Shown here piece by piece: positions 1 through 12,100 of a stretch of 34,359 nt of DNA. The position numbers and the translations under genes are program-made. Each line of letters begins with the position of its first letter. The stretch's first letter is position 1. Below the pieces are notes generated by a model that saw nothing but the letters and a program-made list of their open reading frames with translations, made no database searches and was not told the DNA's origin. Source of the stretch: Phallusia fumigata (lineage: Eukaryota; Chordata; Ascidiacea; Phlebobranchia; Ascidiidae); NCBI GenBank assembly GCA_008931825.1, contig QXVZ01022271.1:1-34359 (forward strand), read 5' to 3'.

Positions 1-3000
1 GAACATGATGCTAGGACGCAAGAAACGATTCATCTTTCCGTAAGATTTATGGCATACGCCGTTGTCTCCGACTTTGAAAAAAAACGTATTTTGCTTCAGA
101 TCTAGCCAAAATCTGACTCGCTTTCAGCCATATAGCATTGATGAAAACTCTCCTGGTTTTTTATCATCTAACAATGGATATTCATCAAGCAAACATGGGT
201 GAGCATCAAACATCAACAAATTTTGTAGAAACTTTAAATTGCTATAATTTTTATGATATTATTTTTTAAACGGCAATGTTTCTGACAGTAATAGCTTTGC
301 TCTTTTTTACGATAAATATTGTTGTCAGGGTAAACTATACGTCTTGCTATTCCGAATACTGCACGATGAACATTTTTTTCTCTCACATCTACAAGAAATC
401 CGGCTTCTACGTTGTAGATGTACAGGTAAGCGCTTGTCATGAGCAAAAGCAACCTTTATTTACAAAGTAACAAAATCGGTGCCCTTCTGCTGGCAGGTAT
501 CCAACTCGTCTTATCAAACATCTTCTCGTGTCGAGGAAGCGATCCGGGTGATCGGAGACGCCAAATCCACGGACACTTTGATCTGCGAAGCGCTGGTCAG
601 GACTGGCGATCTGACGTCGTATGTTTGAGGATTGAAATTGGCTCGATACATCACAGATGCAGCTGAAAATTCTGTGTTTTTCAGGATGGCGGTTCGTGGC
701 GCGAAGGGAGTCACGTTTGTGTGGATCGTTGACCGCCGAGACGACTCTTCAAATCCGATCGATACAAATGAGATGGAGCTGTCAGCTCATTGGTTAGATT
801 CTTTTGTAGCATTGTATTTTCATCGTAAAAAATGTTTGCATATTAGGTGTGTTTTGAAAATAAAAAAAACACCTATCTGTTATGTAAAGGAAACGAATCT
901 ACAGAAAGCCGAAGCCATCACCACTCGATTACACTTTCGACCGACCAGGAGTTTACTTTGTAAGGATCATCGAATCACAACGTTACGACATCGAGCAGGA
1001 GTTCTGCCTCATTTTTGTCGAGGAGGAAATAGATGACGTCACGGTTACTGTGCAACCCGACGTCCGTTACGTCACCGTGGGTGAAGTCATACGCATCAGT
1101 GTCACGGTCGAACTTGGTGGGCACAAACTAAATGTTTGTAAACCTATGTATTAAGTACATTTAATTCCATGTATGTTTCTCCTAGGCTCCAACTTCACTG
1201 TTTCGCTATCTGTTGGAAACTTTACAAACACAACCACAGAACGGCACAACGCCCCGTATTCCGAGACATTTGTATTAGTGTAAGTTATACTTAAATTGTG
1301 CAAATATAAATGCAAAACAACTCATGCAAACCTGCGCTGAATCACTTTTCAGGCCAAACGAAATCAATTGTCAGCAAGTAAAAATTCTCATTCAAAATTC
1401 CGTCTCAATGGTCGACAGAGTGTCGAAAAACCAGATCTGTAGCGAAGAAACGCTCTCTGGTCTTAGTGTTGTTGCTCCTGATGAATTGGAAACAGGCCAA
1501 AGCGCAGATATTGTCGTCGCTGTAAAGAGGTTGGTAAAATCTCTTGTGTAATTTTCCTTGTATGTATTACAGGCCATAAAGATAATTTATTTTTTACTTT
1601 TTAGTGGAAGTAATGTGGAGATAACGGTGGAGGTAACGTGCTTTTTGGGCTCTGTTCTCGTATCTTTTAGGAATTCCATAGGCTCCACAACAGGTAAATG
1701 TGTTAAAATCTCAGTAAGGTTTTCATTTATTACAACTGATTTGGACGTCCCATAGGTCCATCGGTCTTTAAGTTTACGACCAAGCCGTTCCGCGGTTCCG
1801 GAACTTTCCGCGTTGTGGCGCGCGCGAGAAACCACGTTCCCACCGACAAGCGACACCTGGTGGAAACAAAAATCATTACCGTTGGAAGGAGAATCAACAG
1901 CCTTTCGTCACTGCGCGTGACTCGTTTCAACACATCGGTGGTTCTCAACAATCAGACCAACACTGTTGTGGTCATCGTGAATGGTAAGAAGGTTGTTATC
2001 TCTGAAGAACCGATAACAGTGTGTAACAGTTTAGAGCAATAAAAATGTTCTAACTTCTAAAAGACTGACTGTTCAGGTTATAAAATTAAAACATGGTTGC
2101 ATTTTAGGTAAACCCGATAACTCAACCGGCATACTCTATAAGTGGGAATACCCAGGACTAGGTGGAGTGCCCATAGTTCACGAAACTGCTTCATCTGTGG
2201 TGAAACTTTTTCCGCAATGCAACATGACCAAGGGCGACTGTGTGGTCAACCTTACAGCTACGTCTGGGATCAGCAGGGCTCGGCATGTGATCACAATTGT
2301 TGATGGCGGCAAAGCCGAACATTTGGTAGATCATCCCGTTACAGTGGCCTTGGACGAACCATGTCATATCAGGGTTGATTGTGTGGCACGCAATGAGTCG
2401 GAAACTGGTTGTCGAGGTACCTTAAGTGTTTGTTGGGATGATTAAGCTTTTATTATTTATTTGTGTTTTTTGGACATCTAGTGAAGTTTCCCAGCGATCT
2501 TGAAGTAAATCACACGTTTTACAACTCAACAATTGACTTTACCCATATGTTTACATCACCTGGTCTGTGGCCAATCGCACGCGAGGTCATTTACAGCAGC
2601 GGAAACTCAAGTACCTTAACTTCATACGTTTCAGTCCAACAAAAAGTGACCAAAGCCAAATTGAGGGTGAGCTACAAATTTTTGATTTTTCAATTGCATT
2701 ATTATTTGTTACAACCAACTACACACTTGCCAACCGATTTTAACAGGTTTGTTATAACCCCATTACTTGTCTAGAGCCTAAACTTTAATCGTACATAATC
2801 TCATAACAGGTTGTAAACATCGGTTTTGTTTTCAATCAAGGGCGACACTCTAGTTTACCTGGATGCGACACCTACTGGCGAGTGGAGGGCTTCAGCAAAG
2901 CCGGGAAGTCACCTTATCTTTCAATGGACTATAAAGCGGAAAAACGCCCCATCTCATCTTACACAAACAGCCAAAGTATCGTGTGAACGGGAGGTAAGTT

Positions 3001-6000
3001 TTGAATAATCATCATTTATAAAAGTCCAAAGTGGACTTAACCGTGCTTGTTACGTTACAGTTTGCTTACCGCTTTACCCAAACCGGGCTTTACGCAGTGA
3101 ATTTGTTGATTCATAATGACGTAAGCAGCGTAAATGCGTCACTGACCGTCGAAGTCAGGCACTCGGTAACCCACTTCATGGTTCAGGTAAGTTTGCTGGT
3201 TGTGTGTGCATTAAAATATGTTGTTTACCTCGTTCGCTTATATTTTCTTAGGTCGAGCCGGTTTACTTGGGCGATGTGTCGGTCTTTTATCTCAGCGCAA
3301 ATCTGAGCAAATCATTTACCTTAACAGTGCGTTGGGAGGAATCGGGGCAGGCAAAATCATTTACTCGAGATCAGCTATTCGTTGCTAATAGCCAGCAAAC
3401 CAACTCCAGGTAAAACTGTATTCATATCAAATATTGCCAATTGCGAACATGCCTTATGTTCTAAATCTCGTTTAGCTGGTCTCAATACGAGTTGAAGCAT
3501 TTGTACAAAACCAGCGGTCAGCACCAATTCCAATTCACGTTCGATTGGTTGGCCGGGAGCGATTTTGCCACACGCGATATTATCAACTATTCCAGGGTAT
3601 ATGATGTGGAAAACAACCCGCCGTACAAGGTAGCGGTAAAACACGACCACGATGACGAAGATGAGATTCTAACAGAACCATGTTAGTCTAATCGTTTTTT
3701 AAATTTCTGCAATATCAAGTTACCAATTTTCTCTGTTGGTTGTAGATCATGTGGAGGTAGGCGAAGCAGTTGTTGTGGAGTTGACCACGAACAAACTAAC
3801 AAAGTTTATAAACTGCCTTGTGTTCTACGAGCACAAAATCCAGCATAACTTTTCTCGAACTTTTAACAATGCCCAGGCGGGCGAGGTTTATAAAATCAGG
3901 TTCAACGCATCAGAACCAGGTAAATTATGACATAAAGCGTTACCACACATCAGTGGTTAATTATCGGTATTTTTCTGCAGGTTCATATCGTACCAGGATA
4001 TCGGCGAAACCCGGCAATCTCGTTACCACAGTGCACGTCGTTGCGTTTCACCACATTTCCAAACTAGTTCTTGGTAGCCCAACGATGACAACTGACAACA
4101 GTCCAAATAAAGTCAAGTAAGAATTTTCAGCAAATTAAAAAAAATTGTCCGACCTACTGATTTACACAACATTTTGATATCAGGTCGGTAAAGAGTTGTC
4201 AACTGAAATCTCCAATTGTTGGTCAACCCTATGCATGCGCACCAGTGCTGCTAACGGCGCATAGCAACGGACACAACGTGACGTTTAGGTTTCATATTCG
4301 AAATACCTTCCCCGGCTCGGATTTCGACGATGTAGTTAAAGCGAACACAACTCGAAATAGTTCCAATCCCTTGCAAATCAGCAATATTGCAAAATTGGAA
4401 TATGTTTTTAGACGTAAGAAGCATAGTTCTGTATTAATTTGATTAAATTTATCACCAGTACGGGTAATATTTTACTGAAAAAGATATTTTAATTTAATTT
4501 TTGTTTTACAACAAAATTATTTCGTAATTCGGTTATAGCGTCTGGTCTTGTGCAGTGAGCTTTTACCGGGATGCAGCAAGATGTAATTGTACATACCCAC
4601 GTAATTCCACTACAATAAACCTGCGTTGCTTTGTCTTTAAGTTTTCCCTGTTATTAGGCGAGGGCGCTTACAACATATCGGTGTCGGCTTTCACTGTGGA
4701 CGATCACGACGAAATGCACGAGGTGTCGTCGACAAGCACATTTCTGCCTTTTCTCTTTTACGCCGAATCGCTTCCTTCAGTTTTCCTTCTCAAAAGTTTT
4801 TATGTGGCGGAGCGGGGTCTCCCGATCCACATCGAGTTGAACAAGCGAATTCCCGACCAGCAACTAACTGTTGATTGGAGGATGGTGGAGGCGCGCAAGA
4901 CTTACCATAATGCTGGTAAGTTCTGCAGTTGAAATTTTGTCAATTTTTTAATCATTAGGTCTGTGCTAAAGTTATACCAATGCGGCGTTTTATATGTAGG
5001 TTACATAATGAATCAACACTCGTATCGGTACAAAGGAAGCTTCACGATACAGGTTCAGGCTTACAACAGAATTGGAAAGACAAAACTTCAAGCTTTGGTT
5101 TTAGTTCAAGAACGTTTACATGGTATGTATATTATGAATGTCTTATTTTTAGAAAATAATGTTTTAAATTTTTCCAATTACATCTTTCGTTTAGACGCGA
5201 CTTTAGCAATCAATGAGAAGGTGTTTTCGACCAATGAGGTGGTGAGGTTGTACGCTGACGCATCTCCACCAAACGCAGGATGGAAATATATATGGAACTT
5301 TACAAACGTCAAACGCAACCTTACGATTCGTAAAGTGTTTTACAACAAACCGAACGCTACTAACATATTCACCAAGTCTGGCAGGTAAAACAGTGTGTGA
5401 CCTCAACAAACGTTTTCAGCAAGGCTTGCTTTCAGCATGGGATACAGTTTTATTTTGGCTTAAAAAAATTAAAAAAAAACTTCAAATCCCAAACTGTTTA
5501 TTATTAAAAATCGCTGCTTAAAATATTCCCTAATCAATTATGTCAGAACATTTTTGCATGTTTTAAATGTGAACCCCACCTCAGCGTGTACCTATAGTTT
5601 GTCAGCAACACATTTGTTTTTAGTGTACACCATCTTTATCTTTGTGTAACGCCTCCTTTTACCACATTTGCCTGAAGGTACCTCGTGCAAGTCACCGTGA
5701 TCAACAACCTGAACAACGTCACATCCAACTTTTGTAACATCACGCTGCTCGACCTCATAGAACCTTTCTACATCAAGGCCCCGAAGGCTGTTCAAGCTGG
5801 AAAAACTTTTACGTGAGTTAATTTTTTTGTTCATGTTGTTCGTGTGGAATTAGAGGTGATTGTATTTCGACTGTATTTGTTTTGAAGAGTGGAATCAGCA
5901 TCCTACAACATGTTTGCGAAAGTTCCAGATGCAAATCGCCTTTGGACGTTCGGTGATGGAACCGAAATTTTGAACAAGCAGCATGTTTACAAAGAGTAAG

Positions 6001-6182
6001 GCTTCGAAAAATACAGTGAATTGGTCTAGCATATTACAGAAATTTCTATTTACCAGTTGATTAAATGGTTTTAGTCAGCAGAAATGTTTTGTTTGCAGCC
6101 CTGGGATTTATACCGTAACACTTTCGGTGTGGAATTCTCTGAAGAATCTAACCGAAAAGTGGAAAGTTTTCGTTACGCAAGC
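1..6182 (+). other. PKD1: PKD/Ig-like repeat ectodomain of polycystin-1
   Basis: Exons from the window start to about 6182 encode tandem beta-sandwich repeats. The end of a PKD repeat (aromatic-x-x-x-G-x-Y-x-V, then N and a V-rich strand) recurs: FSHIYKKSGFYVVDV near 380-425, LDYTFDRPGVYFV near 935-975, FAYRFTQTGLYAVNLL near 3061-3110, KSGRYLVQVTVINN across the intron 5385-5677, and DPGIYTVTLSVWN near 6099. Only the last repeat has a near-canonical core, WTFGDG at about 5943. The rest are strongly diverged, so I estimate eight to ten repeats and do not claim a number. N-glycosylation sequons are frequent, as expected for an extracellular stalk. In vertebrate polycystin-1 these repeats act in adhesion and as a mechanically extensible spacer. 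Confidence 0.7.
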
Positions 6183-9100
6183 TGAATGTCCACTTCCCGA
6201 GGCTACTCTTTCGACACTTCCGTCACAAACGGTAAGCACATTTCTACTAAATACCATGCTATGTTACGTAAAGTTTTATGTATTTATACGCTAACTATTT
6301 CTTGTCTTTTGGGGTTTCCTTTTTAGGGTACTATTTTTGTCGTTGTGTAAAGACATTTGTTTTCTTAGTCGCGTTCGCAACATCTGTACGTCGAGGCATC
6401 TGTTGATTTCGATTGTCCCCAAGTGAGATCAATCGAATACATGTGGAAGGTTAGACGGAGGTGGACGTCTGTCACATACTCGATGCCGCTTTACAACAGC
6501 ACTGAGCAGATTCTGCACCTTCCTCCAGGATCATTGGATTACGGCATATACGAAATATCATTCAACGTAAGTTTCTCCATCAATAGGAAAACCAAAAACA
6601 TTCTTCGTTTAAACATGCCTCTTTTTCACATATGGATACATATTAAGGTACACTTATATTTTTATGTTTTCAATAAACGTTTTGGTATGTTGTCAGGCAA
6701 CCCTTGTAGGTACTGTGCTTTTCGCAACTGCAAAGTCACTTGTCCAAGTTGAACCCGCGAAATTGGTGGCGGTCATAGACGGTGGAACAGAGAGGAAAGT
6801 GTCACGTACCCAGGATCTCGAAATCGATGCTTCTAGAAGCTTTGATCCTGACTACCCGAAGCAAACAAATTTCAAGTAGGAGTTGTTCAGGCTATTACCG
6901 AATCTACCAACTTTTTTAGGGGTTTCAGAGGCACTTTAGGATATAATTTCCAACTGACAATAAAATCACTATTACAAAAATTTCTATTAATAATTAAATA
7001 TATTTAGATTAATAAAGACCTTCATTCTATTGTAGTCACGTGTTAATAGTTATGACCTTTAGGTTTTCGTGGCAATGTCACGTTCTGCATTCCCGCGGGA
7101 AATCGTGTTTCCAGGATCTCTCCACACAGCCGAGTGAAAGAGCATTTCAACCAGTTGCCACACCAATGCAGCGACTTGCATTCGATTTTCCCAAAGGAAT
7201 TGTATTTAACCAAAGTTTGCTGATTGTCCCTGGTCGTTATCTGATCAAAGAAGCGGATACATTCGTCTTTTTGGTATAGTTTTTGACTCATAAAATAAAA
7301 CTCAAAACGTGTAACTAGTGTAAAAATAAATTAATATTTGTCTGCAGGTGAATGTAAGCAAAGAGGGAAGACCGCCAAATTATGCCACTTTGGTCGTCAA
7401 GACGAGCAGCAAAAACGACGTTGCCAAGTACGTTTTCGTGTTTCGAAGCCAAAAACTTTGTCGGATAAAGTTGATTGTCAAATGTTGTTGATTTAGTGTG
7501 GAAATTCGATGTCCGAACTGCAAGCAATCGTCAATCAACCCACAACGTGAAACGCTGATTTTCGCTAAGTGCAAAAACTGCAAAGGTGGAATTGTAAAAT
7601 ACTCGTGGACAATCAGTTTGGTTGACGACGGAGCGGACATTATACGAAATGGTGAGACAATCGTTTTTGTCCTTACATGACTTTGTGCCTGTTGTAAAAA
7701 TTTGTCACTGATATTAACGCGGTTTATTTCCAGAATAACTTTCCCAGTATTTAAGTGTGAGTACTGAGTTGTTTTACTTGTTTAGAATCTTCAGATTGTG
7801 TCCCTCCAAGCGGCCAGGGCTGGCTTCCTTGGTTGTCAAATTCCACCAGTAACGGTAAGCAAACTGATTCTCCTCGCCGCAGATACTGCAGTGGTCGTAA
7901 TTAAGTATTTTCTGGGAAAGTCATGTTATATTTTTCTCAGAATCACTGTCATTATCGGATGTGAACGACGCCTTTCTTAACCAGTCACGTGGTCCACAGG
8001 ACAAACCTCAGCATCGTAAGTGTTGTTGGTGTTAGATTAGGACATTCGGCTACGTCTGTATATGATAACTTTGACTAAACTGTTCACAGACGACGAAAAC
8101 TTTACCGGAGTTCTTCCGTCGCACAATTTTAATGGACGCGAGTTGACGCAAGACGATTATCAACAGGATGACGGTATGCATTCCAGTCCAAGTCCGGCTA
8201 TCAGTTCTTCGTGGGAGGATCTAGGCGAAGGTTTGTACTTTGGGACTGCAATCTTGCCTTAAAATTTGTCTCGAAAATGTAAATATTTCCTGTCACGTAG
8301 ATTTTCCTGATGACTCAGTCGACCAGGATAGTTATCAGGATCTCTACGGAGCTTATCAGTCGTATGGCAACGACTTAGCCCAACTCTACAATACAATGCC
8401 ATCTGGTGAGTTTACGCTCACAACTTTGGTAAAAGAAAAACGCATCATCAAAATGATACTCCATCTTTTTACTACAGGTATATATGAAGATATTGGGCAA
8501 GCAGTACCATCTGCAAGAGAATCTCATCCTGCTGAACATGCTGCCGGCGGTCGCTACACAATCCAAGGTGGAATATTTGGTAGGTATCTTTTTAGCGTTT
8601 TAATGAAAATAATAATTCTTCGGTATCTGATTTTGTTGATTTGTTTTAGAGATTTTAGAGATACTCCCTTAAAACATAATTCCTGTTGTATCAGACATAT
8701 TTTTGATCTTTTTAACCAATAATTATGTTTAGGATTGAACAACGACCGTTCGAGGACGTCAGGAGCTCCGGCTTACCCTGGAGGGCAGCAGTTGAACTTA
8801 GATATGTTTCGAAATAGTGGCCGTTTGTCCCTAATGACCGCTTCCAGCACTGCTGGCAACTCGGAACCAGACAAGCTCATGAGCGCGAGCGCGATGAACA
8901 ACCTTCCAGCCGATATGCACTATCAGGTAACTTCACTCTTGAAAACAAAAACAGACTCAATTGACGTTAATTTCAAAAAAAAACTGATTCGGTAGTTTAC
9001 TTTGGGCCAGGCGTACCGAGATATGTATGCAGCTATATGAATGTGTCATAGTAGAAGCTTGGACAAATGTGTTACAATAAACATGCGTTTGTTTAGCATT

Positions 9101-12100
9101 CATAGCTGTTGAATTTAGGTTACCGTACCTTACATTCCCCGCTGCTTACCTTCCATTATTCTGCATACTTTACCTGATCTTGACGAAAATATTTGTTCAG
9201 GATTATATTACTGAAAAATTGGATTTTGACCAAATGTCTCGCGTTCCGAACGTACCTGGAAACAAAAGCAATGGGAAAGTGATCATACTTCGAAGCAACA
9301 AGTTGTTGGAGGGCCGAACTTACGCCATCACAGCCGACGTTAGCCATCAATCAAGTAAATAAGGGTTCCTAACATTTGAACACTAAGAAATTTATTGTAG
9401 ACATGATTTTGTTGATATTTTGTGCAGATTCGGGTGATGTTTTAAAACGTGGAAGCAGCACTTACTATGTACATGTGATTCGAGGACCAAGTATGGGAAG
9501 TTGTAGTGTTGTGTCGAAAAATGACGGGAAAAACACTTACCACGTTCATTGCATGGGTTGGAAAAATGTTGGCCGAAAAAGGTCTGATGCGATCACCATG
9601 GTAAGTTTGCGACAGTAGCTCTCAGTGTTAAGTACTCAGGTGACCAAAGATTGAGCTTCAGAAAACATAACAGCACATTTGTTTTTGTTCAGGACAAAAC
9701 TCTTAACTACGAAATAAAGTACAGTCTGGGACCCCGTGGCAAAAAGAGGACTTTGTATTTTGGATCAAATTACGAAAGATCTTTTACATTGCCGGAATCA
9801 GATAAGGAAGGTATGCAAAAGAATTATTTGCCAAACACCATAACGCCACATAACTGTTGTTTTCGACCGATGTTTTTAGTGTACGTCCACGTTACTGTGT
9901 ACAACAGCGCTGGAGTTTCGACAAAGGTTTGTTCCTTTCCGGCCAACATAACTAGTACGAGGCTTTTGAACTTACAGGATCAACTGGACTTACATCGTGT
10001 GTGAGTACATGCATTTATTGTAGCCCAAATAATTAAGCAAACCTTCGTTGATTGAAGTAAATGGTGATGTTCTTTTTTTAACCAGGTATCATCTCGCAGT
10101 AGGAAACGCAAGTCAGCTTTACCATCTGATGTTGCGTGATGACGACAACGCCATACTTGGTCTTATCAACGTAATACTCGATTTACTGCCCCGAGTAAGT
10201 TGCCTACGTCCAATTCAATTTGGAATTAGCTAACAAACGTAGCCCTCGGAACGTAGAAGCAAATAGATTTTGTTGAATTTATTGTTTTGTTCTGTCTTAC
10301 CTAGGTTTCGAAGCTGCAAAAGTTAGCTTCAGAGAAATACAGAAATATCGTTCGTGAAGTAACCAGCAATTTGGTGAACGCTCTTTCGAACTTTCGGTGT
10401 CTTCGTATGACTGCAAGTTGTGACATGCTCGAAGCTCTGTCGCGTATTTTGAAATATCGGAATTTTATGGACGACACAGCAGTGATCCATGCTGCCAGTC
10501 TACTGTCCGGTGTGCTGGTGAGAAGCAAACTGCTGGCCAATGACCAACTGAACCTCCCAGAAAACCAAGCCTTGCAAGTGTGGAATCAAGTCGGTAAGAA
10601 ATTCATACTTTAATTGTGCGCTTTGTCGGTAAACAGTTAACTAAGTGAAAAATGAATATACAAATATCTCAGTAAAAAGGAAGCATTTTTTCCACTTTAA
10701 AATACTTCCGCTTACTTCAGGTGATGAAATTTCGAAGTCTGGTGTCGTAAACGGAATCATGAAAAACGCCATGTCCGCACTTAGTCACATGACGTCATTC
10801 AATCTGACGTCTCGGGCAAAACCCGGGGAAGAACATCGACGTCGAAGAAGCTTTGGTGCAATAAGTGACGTCAACAACCACATTGCGAATGTCGAGGAGA
10901 GCTTGCGTGACTTTTATTTAGGTAATTCCTTCTTTATATTTTTAAATATTAGACAACAAAACCAAGATTGTTGCAATGTCGAATACTCTTTGGTTCATCG
11001 TTGAAATGTTATTTTCCTACTTAACGTTTAAAGTGCAATTTCAAATCATTTAATTTGGTAAAATTAACATTCTGTGTATGATATCGCGTTGTTTTGTTCA
11101 GATCGGGTCAGATATAGGACGATGTTGTTTGGTCCCTGTCGAGCACATTCCGATCAACTTCATATGTTAGTGCAGGTGGCAAACCGTTCACTAACCTTTA
11201 ACACCGGTAAGTGTTTCTCACACAGTCTTAAATTGGCTACCACAGGAGAAACCGACATTTCGCGTATTTTAGATGAAAACTCAACTGCCGAAGCAGCGTT
11301 TCCACCGGAAACATTCGAAAAGAACCGTACGTTGTTTCAAGCTGCAATTGCATACTCGAATTCCATTCCGTACCGATCAGACAAAGAGACTGTAACAGAG
11401 GTTTGCAGAATATTTTAATTTGGCAATGTGATATTTGAATTCGCAAAATGTTTACCTTTGCTGCTGTGACAGAATGTGTTGTAATTGAAGAAGTTGTTTC
11501 AGATGGGCAATGGTGCTATTTCGTTGTGGGTTATGGACGTCAAAAGTAAAGAGGTGCCTGTTGAAAACCTTCGAGAACCAATCACAATCTTATTACCCAC
11601 GAGAACAGAAACAGTAAGTTGACATGCAAATATTTAACACTATGACTTGAGGATACCTGAAAACCAATTTGTGTTACAGAGCAACATGTCTCGTTTATAT
11701 CCGAACAAAGTGATGCAAAACAAACTGTCTCAACACGATTTCTATTTGCATGACGTGGACAGCACGACCTGGCACATCAATCTCATACTTGACAAAACCT
11801 CGAACAGGTAAGAAGTTATGTGAGAATTTGCAACTAATTTCAAGTGTGCGTTACCAACAAAAAGAAACAAAAAATTTTCTTTCAGACCTTTTCCAATCGT
11901 TATAACACTGACCGATCATCCGCTGTCCGCCGACTACCCTCTAAACGACACTCAGATTGTCACCAGGGCAACGTTGCCCAAATTGTCACGAACAACAGAC
12001 AGAACTGGTATAAATATATTGCACTTCTTCTGAGTTATAAGTTCTGACGTTGCAGTTAAAAATTATTTGCTCACCAAGACATGAGAAAAAATGTAAAATT

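Noticed and set aside
1630..1668. 38-nt intron (gtaacg...ttttag) inside exon 1605-1693
   Set aside because: Removing it leads to an in-frame stop; reading through keeps the frame to the next exon.
2811..2840. Acceptor at 2810 for exon 13
   Set aside because: That start gives a frame with a stop before the next donor; the acceptor just before 2841 keeps the PKD-like frame.
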